A stretch of DNA of 64,000 nucleotides from Massariosphaeria phaeospora (taxonomy: Eukaryota > Ascomycota > Dothideomycetes > Pleosporales): positions 124,001 to 188,000 of the forward strand of contig JAADJZ010000039.1 in assembly GCA_011032825.1 (NCBI GenBank), read 5' to 3'. Position 1 is the first letter of the stretch. Each line of letters begins with the position of its first letter. Made by a program: the position numbers and the translations under genes. The notes beneath the pieces were generated by a model. That model made no database searches. It saw nothing but the letters and a program-made list of their open reading frames with translations, and was not told where the DNA came from. Positions 48,243 to 57,926 of the stretch are shown one piece after another.

Positions 48243-48800
48243 TTTAGCCTTTAGCCCCAGCCTTCAGAAGGATATCTCTAGAGAGAAGAAAAAAGAGTAC
48301 AAAGAGAAAAAGGGAAGATTGCATACGAGGGAGAGAGGGAGAATATCGGATGAAGCTGAGCTGAGCTGAGCTGAAAGATGTTTTGCGGGTTTGCTGTTTG
48401 GGGGTTTGGGCTTAGCGTTTGCGTGCGGGATAGAAGGGCATGGACAGACTAGGTAGGGTGGGTTACTGTTGGTTGTGTTGTATGGTATGGTATGGTGGTA
48501 GTAAGTAATAGTGGTGTGCAGGACTGATTGCGATTGATTGATGCGCGAGAGAGAGAGAAAGATGCATGCATGTGTGTAGACGATTAGTATTGTTGTGCGA
48601 GTGCCTGGGTACAGTGCTCGCTCAACTCAACTCGCTCGCTATACACTGCACTGCCATCCGCACCAGGTAGATAGCCGACATGGCAAACACCTAACCTGTG
48701 GTCAAGCCCTATCCAGTCCAGCTATCACGCCCAAAGTACCGCCTACACATGCAAACCCGCGAACCCATTCCATTCCATTCCATTCACGCCCCCGCCCCCC

Positions 48801-50660
48801 TCACCGCCCGTCGTCCAAGAACCCCACCAACGCCTCCAGCATCTCGCGCTCCCCCCTCTGCACCTCCAACACGCCATCCAACTGCGCCCTCAACGTACTC
48901 CTCACATCTTGCAGCCCCTCATCCCTGTCCGCAAGCCCCTTCTGCACCGCGCGTCGCGCGCCCTCGTCCTCCGCCACCAGCCACGCAAGCACCACATCGA
49001 CCTTCTCGAGGCAATACAACCCGCCCTCACTCAGCCGCTCTGCCACGTTATCCAGCTCCCACGCCTCCAGCGCCTCTCTGCCCGCGGCCAGCGCCTGCGC
49101 CCGGCGCTCTGCGAGCCGCGCGTCGAAGCTCGCGAGGCGGGCGGTGTAGTCGCGGCGCAGGGCGAGGAGCCGCGCGATCTTCTGGAAGTCGGCTTCGAGG
49201 AACTTGGCGAGGAGGCGGTAGCGCGGGGCGGAGTTGCCCGGGAGCGAGCGCAGCAGCGAGGCGAAGATGCCGAGGATGTGCTCGGTCGAGGCGGGCGCGT
49301 CGGCGTGGTGGTGTTTGGCGGGTTTGGCGAAGGTGCTGAAGAGGGGTTTGAGACCGCGGGCCGAGACGAGCCTTTCGCAGACGGCGGCAGCGCTGTTTGT
49401 GGGTGGTGCGGGAGGTGGCGTGGTGGTCGTCGTGGTGGTGCCGTTAGTATCTGTCGCGGGTGGTTCTTCGGCGTAGCCGCAGGCGTGGTCGAGCACTTTT
49501 AGGGCGCGCGATTTGGCTGTCTTGCCGTCGCGCACCATGAGCAGGCAGAGCTCCACGCCTTCGGCTTCGAGGAATTTCGATTTGCCCGGAGGTTCGTCGA
49601 CGAGGGAAGTGAGGCAGTTGAACAGGTTCTCCATGTATTCCTCGTCACTGCTGTCTTTATCGGGATCATCTCTGCGGTAAGGGGCAAGTTGTGTAAGGAA
49701 GATTTCGACGCCATTTGCTTCGATGACGCGGTTGCGGTTCGGACGCGACGATTGTGTGAGGATGGAGAGGATCTCGGAGGTGTATTGCTTGTTCTGCGAC
49801 GTTGGTTTCTCGCGCTGTTGGATGCGGTTCAGGAGCCATGTGAGGAGTTTGGATTCCTGGCCGACGAGGTCGGTGTGTGCGGGTTGTGAGAGGAGGTTTT
49901 CGATGACGCTAAGGGAGTGGTAGACGCCGGACACGTCGGCCGTGTCGCTCTCGTTGAAGCGCGAGAAGTTGGAGACGAGCAGGCTGAGCAGGTCGGCTTC
50001 CAACAGCGCGGCCACAAGCACGTCCCACTGCTCCTGCTCGCCCGCGACGTCCTCGTCGGTGAGCTCGGAGACGATTTCGATGGCGCAGATTGCGATGTCG
50101 GTGTTGTCGTGCGCCAACAGCTCCACCAGTTTGGTCGCAGCTCCGCAGCTCACGAATTCGTCGTAGAGCTCGGGATGCTCCGAAAGGATGCTCAGGCCTT
50201 TGATCGCATCGTCCAGGTCCGCTTCCGACTCCATAAACTTGGGCGGATCGGCCTCGTACTTTGCGCGCAGCGTCGCGTTCTTGCTGACTTTCTTCTCGAA
50301 GTTCAGCGCCAGCCGCCGCAGCCATGCAGTGTCGTATTTCTCCTCGGCAACTGCCTCGTCCCCATCCTGCGCATCCAGGAAGTCCATGGCATCCTTCGCA
50401 TTCTCCTCTAGCCCGGCACCGAAGAACCTCCCGTCCTCATCGTCGCCCGGCTCGTCGGCGACGTCCGGTGGCAGCGAAGGCCCGGCTTCATCGTCGTCTG
50501 CCTCCCCGTCAGCCACCGCGGCCTGCGCTGGCCGCTTGGCGTCGCCGTTTGGGTGGAGCTTTGCGGATTTGTAGGCTTGCGTTGGGTCGGCTTCGGAGGG
50601 GTTCTCGAACTTGCGCTTCGCGGAATTGTGGCTTTTGAAGAGTTCTTCGATACTGGTCAT
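48801..50660 (-). CDS. CTNNBL1: Beta-catenin-like protein 1 (CTNNBL1), spliceosome-associated ARM protein
   Basis: A single exon of 619 aa from the ATG at 50660. It starts 'MTSIEELFKSHNSAKRKFEN'. After a Lys/Asp-rich N-terminus come acidic stretches and then an ARM/HEAT-type alpha-solenoid. Typical CTNNBL1 blocks are 'WLRRLALNFEKKVSKNATLR', 'LYDEFVSCGAATKLVELLAH', 'AICAIEIVSELTDED', 'SVIENLL', and 'RDDPDKDSSDEEYMENLFNC'. The C-terminal 'RYRLLAKFLEADFQKIARL' and 'VDVVLAWLVAEDEG' blocks are also present. In animals and fission yeast it associates with the CDC5L/Prp19 complex in pre-mRNA splicing. A Thr-rich insert (about residues 400-425, 'TNGTTTTTTTPPPAPPTNSA') is low complexity. The open frame extends upstream of 50660 but without an ATG, so the ATG at 50660 is taken. 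Confidence 0.92.
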   Translation of the reverse strand: MTSIEELFKSHNSAKRKFENPSEADPTQAYKSAKLHPNGDAKRPAQAAVADGEADDDEAGPSLPPDVADEPGDDEDGRFFGAGLEENAKDAMDFLDAQDGDEAVAEEKYDTAWLRRLALNFEKKVSKNATLRAKYEADPPKFMESEADLDDAIKGLSILSEHPELYDEFVSCGAATKLVELLAHDNTDIAICAIEIVSELTDEDVAGEQEQWDVLVAALLEADLLSLLVSNFSRFNESDTADVSGVYHSLSVIENLLSQPAHTDLVGQESKLLTWLLNRIQQREKPTSQNKQYTSEILSILTQSSRPNRNRVIEANGVEIFLTQLAPYRRDDPDKDSSDEEYMENLFNCLTSLVDEPPGKSKFLEAEGVELCLLMVRDGKTAKSRALKVLDHACGYAEEPPATDTNGTTTTTTTPPPAPPTNSAAAVCERLVSARGLKPLFSTFAKPAKHHHADAPASTEHILGIFASLLRSLPGNSAPRYRLLAKFLEADFQKIARLLALRRDYTARLASFDARLAERRAQALAAGREALEAWELDNVAERLSEGGLYCLEKVDVVLAWLVAEDEGARRAVQKGLADRDEGLQDVRSTLRAQLDGVLEVQRGEREMLEALVGFLDDGR

Positions 50661-51029
50661 CGTAGAGTAGCTGCGGTGGGACGAGGACGGAAAGGAGGAG
50701 AGGACAGTGGTGCAGCAGGTGGTTTGTGTATTTATCGACGTGGACCGGAGGAAAAGTAGCCCTGAAAGTAAAACAGCTGGCCCAAGCTTCACTAGCGCGG
50801 CCGATCTTCCGCTAAGCCGGTATGGGCTAGACTACACAGTACTTGTGGTGAGCACGAGGGTAGTGTGATGTAGACACTTTAACTCGATGAATTTGCGTTG
50901 AAACTCAGACCCTCTAAAGTAGTGCAACATTACCTCTAGTGCCTGGGTATCAAAAGCTAAGAAGGAAAACAAGGGGTACCATTCACAGTTCCAAAACACC
51001 GCCACCATCTACACAAGTAGCTCCCACCT
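50661..51029. other. Spacer, CTNNBL1 5' flank / APH pseudogene 3' flank
   Basis: A 369-bp same-strand spacer. I see no gene and no notable repeat. Confidence 0.45.
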
Positions 51030-52880
51030 CTACGCCACGTACCCCGGAGCCAGCAAGTCCCTAATCCCGCTCTCCACCATCCCCTGTCCCTCCCACCCCT
51101 GACCAACAGCCTGGACAATCTCTCCGCATCCTCATAAGGAAGCACGTGAGATATCACTTTCCTCAGCACGTCGACGACGCCGCCATTGTACATGTGTGCC
51201 TGCGGAACCAGGCTAGTGTGCACCGCATTGTACATGGCGGACTTCACGGAAAACCGAGAGTCGGGGACGGCACCACCACCCGAGGGCGATGGTGTCTGCA
51301 TCGCACGCGCATAGATGCCGCGGTAGCGGTTGAGAGTGGCGACGGGGAGGCATGGGGGGAGCGCCCCGGTGGGAAGTTGCGTGTACGAGGCCGTCCAGTC
51401 TAGTGGACGTAAACTGGGGTTCGGGCACTTGTATGTATAGCTAGCTATATGTAAGAAGGTCTGCTTACCCTCTCTTAGGAAAAGCGGCACGGAAGTGTAG
51501 CCTACACAGCGAGGAACGAACGACGCACCTTCCCAGTCTACGACGGTCAGTGATGCCCTAGTGGGTACGGAGCTGGGTCGGCCTACCGATTATACCGGTG
51601 ACTTCCCCCGTCTGTGGATTGCAGAGAATGTTCTGCACGTTGAGGTCTGCGTGCTGCAGCGCAAACGTCTCCTAGGTGTCGCTAGGCCGTTTCGACTCGC
51701 AGAACGGCGCTGAGTTGAGGATCCACGAGTACAGCTTCGCGATGCCTTGCAGCTCTGCATTGTTCTGTGTCGTTTCCAGGGGCAGCAGCTTCGATAACTT
51801 GTCCGTGTAGTAGTCCTTCGCACGCTTGCACGTGGGAGTCTTTGTAACGGCGTGTGTCTCCATATCGATACTGATGTGGTCGACAATCTTGCCATGGCGG
51901 CCGTCGTAATCCCACAGCATGCCCGTTCTGTCAGCAGCAATCTTGTCTAATTGCTTCATGTACGACGCCAGGGAGCAGAAGAAGGTTTCTCGAATCTGTT
52001 CCTGTCTTCCTCCGTCGTCCTTCCTATGGTGCCACTGCCCATCAGGCCCCTGTTCGTACCATAGCTGCACTGCTGGAACACCGCTCAAGCCCTCCATTAT
52101 GATATAAGGAGCGCCGAGTAGGTTGTCCAAACCTGTGTCCCAAGCCAACACCTGCGGGACCGGGATCCGGCCTTGCGTCTCCTGGCTAATGACGTTCATC
52201 GTGGTCACTTCGGAGCGTAAGATAGCTGCGCTTTCTGACGTCCAGAGGCCCCTACATCCTGCCAAGGGCACCTTGACTACTATGGATTCGTTCATGCACC
52301 GAAGTAGCTTGATGAAGTTGAACGACCCCTGTGTCTCGCCGACCACGTGCACTGCCTCGCCATCATGACCTGGCGGAAGATGACTGCGGACCAGATTGAT
52401 GAACGCCTGGTTTAGGATCCCCGTAAAAGGTCCAGTCTCGGGGGTTTGCCTCTCATTGGCGTTGTCTTCGGCACTGTCCTCGGTGTCGTTGACAGGCGGA
52501 GTCGAGGGTGCAGTAGATGCCTCGTTTGTTGGTGTCGAGGGCGCTGTTATTCCCGGCGACTGATCAGGTGTATCTGGACCTGGAGATGGGCCAGTAGCCG
52601 CCGAGGGAACTGTCGAGGCTTGAACCGTGGCGGAGACGGGTGTTGGCGGGCTCTTGTCTTTGCGCTTGCGGCTGAGTGCCTCTCTGAACTTCCTCTTGTA
52701 CTTCTTAGTACCAGAGGGACCGCGAGCTGACTTCTCAGAAGATGTCGCTCCAGTGGGTCGTTCAGCTTTAGGTAAGAATTTCTGAAAGGCGTTCTTGACG
52801 CCTTGCAGTAGACGGCTTGCTACAGCTCTAAAAGCATTGCGAGCTGCAAAGGTTGCTTTGAGATTCATGGAGGTAGACAT
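51030..52880 (-). pseudogene. Aminoglycoside-phosphotransferase (APH) family kinase-like gene, disrupted
   Basis: The minus-strand frame from the ATG at 52880 is intact for 402 codons. After a Lys-rich, Ser/Pro/Thr-rich N-terminus it holds the APH N-lobe: 'GSFNFIKLLRCM', 'IVVKVPLAGCRG' (Lys), 'SEVTTMNVISQETQGRIPVP' and 'GAPYIIMEGLSGVPAV'. It then meets an in-frame TAG at 51672-51674. Immediately after, in the same frame, comes the catalytic part: 'ETFALQHADLNVQNILCNP' (Brenner-type HxDxxxxN). A predicted intron (gtaggc..cgtag) precedes 'DWEGASFVPRCVGYTSVP'. A 69-nt stop-free intron then leads to 'DWTASYTQLPTG'. Near 'EDAERLSRLL' the frame slips; the best C-terminal match, 'GMVESGIRDLLAPGYVA', lies in another frame and ends at 51030. 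Two independent lesions argue for a recent pseudogene. An intact paralogue lies at 60528-62057. Confidence 0.8.
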
Positions 52881-53196
52881 GTTTTATCTTCAAAGATATA
52901 ATGGCCGCTTGGGTACAAAGAGGATTTCGACTTTGTTAAAGATAGAAGTTGAAGTTGAGTTAGTTGAAGGAAGGTGGTTGGAAGTAGAGATGAGAGTTGT
53001 GTTGTGCAGCTCTATAGAATATCAGGTCTAATAAGGCATATAGCAAGCTCTTGCCAGCCAAGCCACGCTTGTGCGGCGTTGGAGGAGATACTCGAATGGT
53101 GAAAGGCTACAAGTTGAAGGCGGCGGCGCCAACTCCTCATTGTATATAGAACGCAGGGAATCGACAAGTTTCGTTAACCGTCGCCCACCGCTACAG
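52881..53196. other. Spacer, APH pseudogene 5' flank / ATPase 3' flank
   Basis: A 316-bp same-strand spacer, T/G-rich near the APH start. No gene is seen. Confidence 0.4.
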
Positions 53197-54883
53197 TTAT
53201 AGCTTGGCGCGGTACATCTGAACCGGAACTTCACCGTCGTTATAGGTCGGCGGGTCTCGGAAGGCTACCTCACGGGTCCTGCTCAGGCTTTCCAGCTCGT
53301 CCAGTCTATTCAGCGTCGCTTTCAAATGAGCCTCGAAGCCTTCTTGAGTGCATATTTCGCGGAACGCGTTCTGCATGGCAACTGAGTCCGCTTTCACCAT
53401 GCCGTGCGCGTCGATGTGAACGACGTTGATGCGGTCAAAGCCTGCCACGAAGTCCGCTCTCGTGATGATTTGGCGGGCTTCGTGCAAAGGTATCTCAGGA
53501 AGGGTGAATTCGGCAGTGGTCGCCTCGAGATCTTTTTCTCTCAACACCAATTCCCTGGCGAGGACTAGTGCAGCAGCCTAAATAATGTTAGCATCTAGAT
53601 TGGAGAATACGGACAGCGGGTCGGGCGTACACAGAACTTTTGTTGCTCCTCCACATCATCGTCCATCGAGTCTCCTAGAATCCAACACTGATTGAGGAAC
53701 CAAGATTTCTCCCTCCGATTGATGGATTTGCAAGTATCCAGCATGTCGCTGGCTTTTGCTACTTGGTTCAGAAAGATTAACCGACCGCCTACTCTCGCGA
53801 ACACTTCATCCAAAATGCTTTGAGGAACATCCTCCTGGTGATATCGAGCGCGATATTTTTTCAGGGCATTTGTGACAACGCCTTTCGAAATATCTCTTAC
53901 GTTGACTACATGCATGTTTGTGGCATGAGGAATGAGCTTCTCCAACGCCCAAAACTCGTCGCTAGTAAAGATAACAGTGACAAGATCGTTCCCGGACCAG
54001 ATTTCGGCTCGTTGCTGGAGCATCTCCAATAGATCATCACTGGTAGTGTCTCGTCGGAAGAGATGTATGTTGTTGATGACGAGCAGCAATGGCCGGCCTC
54101 GCAGCCGTCGAAGCTTCAGGGCCACCTTTTCCATTTGATTTAATGCTCTTTCGATATCCAGCAGCGGGGTGCTTTCCCGAGGTCCTCTGATGCTGAACAG
54201 GCTGCCCATATAATCCTCGTGGAATTCAAAGTCGAGCGCTTTACCTAGGCGAACTCGAAACACCTCAAGGTCGCTGTGGGCTTCCAGCATAGCAATCCCG
54301 TCTCCACCAACTTTAGTTATTGCTTGCAGAATCAGGGCTCGCTTGCCTGTTCCTCGCTCGCCAATGATAAGATGATACCTTCCTCGGGACTTGCCGGCTA
54401 CTATGTCGTTTATGATGTGTTGTTCAGCTCGAGGAACCCAAAACTCTTTCTCGAGTATCTCCGCTCTTTTGTCCGCCCCAGCCCCGTAGGCAATACGTCC
54501 CAGCGCGACAAGCTCGTTGGAACTGTAGCCTGGCTTGAAGGCATTCTCCATTTTGTCCATCACCCTCTTCTTGTAGAACGAGCTATAGGCGTAACCACCG
54601 AGCCCTAAGCCAAAGAGAGATATCAAGGCCACAGTGCTACCCTCGACAACATTCTGGAAGAAGTTGCTCCGCTCGCCCGTGGGCTTTCCTTGGGAACTGG
54701 CGCTAAAGGAGTCCTCATGTCGCGGACCGAGGTTCTGGTAGATGAGGGGCGATGCGCGCTGGCGAGCGGCGCGTCCACCGGAAGGCAGTAAGATCCATGC
54801 TACGGTACAACACGTCAGAAACTTTGAGATGCGAAGGGTTCGTGGTGGCTACCTCTTCTGGCGCTTTGCAGAGTGCGTGGCAT
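53197..54883 (-). CDS. Mitochondria-targeted AAA+/ATPase_2-like P-loop protein with altered Walker A
   Basis: Three exons on the minus strand, 54853-54883, 53631-54799 and 53197-53577, give 526 aa (1581 nt). Both introns are 53 nt. The N-terminus is Arg-rich and lacks acidic residues for ~35 positions (MPRTLQSARRAWILLPSGG), consistent with a mitochondrial presequence. A hydrophobic segment, 'VALISLFGLGLGGYAYSSFY', may be one membrane helix. Next is a P-loop domain: Walker A 'GERGTGKR', Walker B-like 'RPLLLVINNIHLF', and a sensor-like 'LVTVIFTSDEFW'. A winged-helix-like C-terminal part ends 'TYNDGEVPVQMYRAKL'. The layout resembles ORC1/Cdc6-like ATPase_2 families seen in fungi. The Ser/Thr normally following the Walker A Lys is Arg here, and the Walker B acid is not the usual DE pair. 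Nucleotide hydrolysis is therefore doubtful. The true substrate is unknown. Confidence 0.8.
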
Positions 54884-55487
54884 CCGTTCCGGGTCTTATA
54901 TACAGGCGTCGGTGGAGCGCAAACAACGCACGTAGCTTGAGGTCGGAGGTCGGATGCCCAGAACTCAACATCAAGCGGCTTAATCTCTGGGTGCCGAATT
55001 GCCGTTTGTTTGCATCATTCTTGAGACTCAGGGCGAGGCTACAGAGTAGCTAAAGGGAGTAGAAGGGTGTTTATAGTCCAGGGCAATCAAGGCCAGGCTG
55101 TGCCTGGATTGACAGGCCGATGATTGCACGGCTAGGGTGGACCCTGGGTTTGGTGCACTGTTAATGACAGCCTTAAAGACACAAACGCGTCTTTGCTTGC
55201 GCCTGCTGTCAAGAACAATTATACTGATCTGACTACCTCAAGCGTCAGCGAAGCAAGCGTGGGATGAGGCGTGAAGTGCTCCACGCGTGAGGATTCTGAT
55301 GGTTGAAGACGAATCCAGGCTAGGCCGGACTTACCTTAGTGTGCCGATCTACCACTACAAGGGTTAGCAGGGAAGAGAGCGGGGCACATCGAGACTTCAT
55401 GGGACCAGCACTGTTCTCATCATCAAAACATGTCGTTTCGTACCGCTTCCTCACGTCTTCCTGTCGTCACTACCAAGGCTATCGGCC
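54884..55487. promoter_or_regulatory. Divergent intergenic region, P-loop ATPase / ferroportin-like
   Basis: A 604-bp spacer between two start codons, containing both promoters. No conserved iron-responsive GATA pair could be asserted: 'cgatga' and 'tgatctg' occur, but no clear tandem (A/T)GATAA sites were found. Confidence 0.5.
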
Positions 55488-57044
55488 ATGGACGCACTGG
55501 CGGCATTCACGGCGGGACAAGCGGAACTAGACCATGACCCGGACCTCTCAACGCGCCCATCTCTGGAACCTCCAGCCAAAGCTACGCAATCCGTATTATG
55601 GAAGTTATATCTGTCCCATACGCTTTCGACGTGGAATGCAAGGACGTTCGAGTTCGGCGCTGTCATTTTTCTGGCCACAATCTTCCCCGGAACACTGTTC
55701 TTCGCCTCATGTTACGCCTTGTTTCGATCAGCAGCAGCAGCACTTCTAAGTTCATGGCTTGGAGGACTCGTCGATCGCACCCACCGCTTGAGGATTGTGC
55801 GCCAAAGCATCATCTGGCAGAGGATACCGGTCGCCATGTCCTGTCTACTCCTGCTTGCGCTACTAGGAGGTGCGAAAGATGGGTTCGCCACGTACTTTCT
55901 CTTCGCTGTTAGTGTAGGATTGGCATGTCTGGAGAAGCTAGCATTCATTACGAACACAGTATGCATCGAAAGAGATTGGATTATTGTTGTCTCGGACGAC
56001 TTGGGACTGGATCGACAAGAGCTGAACAGTGTCATGAGGAGAATCGATTTGGTGTGCAAACTAGTCGCCCCCTTGTGCATCTCGCTTGTGGACGCATACT
56101 CAACCAAAGTGGCTATATGGGTCGTGTTCGGACAAAACGCTATGAGCGTCGTTTTCGAGTACTTCGCGATAGCTCAGGTCTTCTCGGCTGTCCCCAAACT
56201 CGGCCATGGGAAGGACGGACGGGATGCAACATCTGCGCCGGAGTCAATATCGCTTACGGAACTTCACGACGAACCAGATGGCTTGGACTTGCCTACGCCA
56301 TCTCACGGCTATGCTGCCTACATACTCAAATGCCTTCAGCCCTGGAAAGACTATGCGACGAACCCGGCCTTCCTTGCCTCATTCGCCCTATCCCTACTCT
56401 ATCTCACCGTCCTGAGTTTCGCAGCGCAAATGACCACCTATCTTCTCAGCATCGGTCTCAATTCAGTTCATGTTTCTCTCATGAGACTAGTTGCGGTCAT
56501 TCTGGAGCTCTCAGCTACGTGCGCCGCTCCTCTCCTCATGAAGAGAATCGGTGCCGTACGTGCCGGCCTCTGGTTCGTCAATGAGCAGCTTCTCTCTATC
56601 GGTTTAGCAGTAGCTCTTTTCTCCCTAGTCAATTCGCCCAAAATCGCAGGTGGCGCCCTGGTCATTGGAGTCATACTCAGTCGCCTCGGCCTATGGGGTT
56701 TTGATCTTTGTGTCCAGTATCTTGTGCAAGAAGACGCCCCGGAAGCTTCGCGTGGGACATTTTCTGCCATCGAAGTCGCGCTGCAGAATCTCTTCGAACT
56801 CATGTCGTTTGCAACAACGATGGTTTTCTATCGGCCCGAAGACTTCAAATATGCTGTATATATCAGCGTTGGCGCGGTCACAATCAGTGCGGCCTGCTTC
56901 GCGGGTTTTGTAAGACAGAGAAGGGGTCACTTGTTGCACACATCGAAATGTTTGAAGAAGAGACAACCAAAGGCGGGATATCAAGTTTTGCCTACAGTTG
57001 AGGAAGAGTTAGAGAATCTTTCTGGTGAAGCCAACGATCCCTAG
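55488..57044 (+). CDS. Ferroportin-like (SLC40A1 family) transporter
   Basis: A single exon of 518 aa. About ten to eleven hydrophobic segments are visible. The first, 'FEFGAVIFLATIFPGTLFFA', follows a short N-terminus with 'LYLSHTLSTWNARTFEFG', the conserved SHxLSxWxxRMWxF start of ferroportins. 'LDRQELNSVMRRIDLVCKLV' and 'APLCISLVD' match the conserved loop and helix where animal ferroportin has its 'N..MRRIDLxCKLLAPLxI' block. A hydrophilic loop of ~50 residues lies between the two halves, then 'YLTVLSFAAQMTTYLLSIGL' and 'SRLGLWGFDLCVQYLVQEDA', also typical. Ferroportins export Fe2+ from animal cells; fungal members exist but are poorly characterised. Location is inferred to be plasma or vacuolar membrane. 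The gene is intronless, and its start at 55488 is the first ATG. Confidence 0.86.
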   Translation: MDALAAFTAGQAELDHDPDLSTRPSLEPPAKATQSVLWKLYLSHTLSTWNARTFEFGAVIFLATIFPGTLFFASCYALFRSAAAALLSSWLGGLVDRTHRLRIVRQSIIWQRIPVAMSCLLLLALLGGAKDGFATYFLFAVSVGLACLEKLAFITNTVCIERDWIIVVSDDLGLDRQELNSVMRRIDLVCKLVAPLCISLVDAYSTKVAIWVVFGQNAMSVVFEYFAIAQVFSAVPKLGHGKDGRDATSAPESISLTELHDEPDGLDLPTPSHGYAAYILKCLQPWKDYATNPAFLASFALSLLYLTVLSFAAQMTTYLLSIGLNSVHVSLMRLVAVILELSATCAAPLLMKRIGAVRAGLWFVNEQLLSIGLAVALFSLVNSPKIAGGALVIGVILSRLGLWGFDLCVQYLVQEDAPEASRGTFSAIEVALQNLFELMSFATTMVFYRPEDFKYAVYISVGAVTISAACFAGFVRQRRGHLLHTSKCLKKRQPKAGYQVLPTVEEELENLSGEANDP

Positions 57045-57926
57045 ATCATATTCGAGCACATATAATCGTCTCACGAGCAGATATTCACTTATACATACCC
57101 CATCAGGATTGTTTGCAAAGAGAATAATACTCATACCTGCCCCAGGGTGAATGTCTTTATGGATAGTAGTGTTATTGTTACGCGTATGGTCAAGAGATTC
57201 AGAGATCAAGACACGATGTAGTCAGTGCCATGTTTCTTGTCTGAAAATTGAAAGTGAGCCTAGCAGGCCCTCAGTATGTCATTTCTTTGTTTCAGTATAC
57301 TAGTAGATATCTTGGTTGGAGTAAGTTATCGCTAATTATTTCAAGATTAAGGAATTCAGTTAAGAGCTTGGTTCAGTTTTTTGTATATCAATTCTCAATT
57401 CTCGGCGAACAAGGGAACACTCGTATGTTACCTTATACTTACCGACGTTGCTAATATGCTAGCTAATAGCTCCAGCACGCATGTGTTCAGGAAGTGCCAA
57501 TATGATGTCCATCCCTTACATCGCCACCCCGGTCAGTACTTCTGATCGAATCGCTTGAAACAGTATCCACGTAATCACCCTTCGTATCTTACTTTTTTCA
57601 TCCAGTAAGCTCCGCCTATGGCTGGCTTATGGACTAGGTACGCCAGCTCATTTCGATGTTCAATTGGAAACAGTGATTCACCCTTTTCTTGAACATCTCG
57701 CAGTCTTTGCAAATCTCGTTGCTGCTCAGTATAACTGCCTGTTTCAATGAGACAAGCGGCTCTTTTTACTCAGCTCCATCAGGTCTTGGTGTCTCTTCTC
57801 TCTCTTCAGCAACATATCTTTCTTCTTCTCTGGAGCTCTCATTGCAGCCACGTCAACGTCTAACTCAAGGCTTGACAGTTCTTCAACGGTCGCATGGATC
57901 TCATGTTTCAGGTTTTTGACCTTTTG
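57045..57926. other. AT-rich spacer 3' of ferroportin-like gene
   Basis: An 882-bp stretch, more AT-rich than the flanking coding sequence. Short frames only; none is recognisable. It borders the decayed-gene zone at 57.9-59.1 kb. Confidence 0.4.

Larger units (their letters stand above)
43313..48800. other. Very long gene-poor region upstream of SFP1
   Basis: About 5.5 kb without a supportable gene. The 43.3-45 kb part is GC-rich with frames open on both strands. 45-47 kb is mixed. 47.1-48.7 kb is AT-richer and full of simple repeats. Visible repeats include (GGCCAC)n near 43591-43614, (GTGCTCA)n near 43903-43935, (CAGTT)n near 48006-48044, (AGCTGTGT)n near 48170-48242 and (GAGCT)n near 48354-48373. 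It is the 5' flank of SFP1 and the 3' flank of CTNNBL1. A long regulatory leader or a non-coding RNA is possible, but nothing here demonstrates either. Confidence 0.5.
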
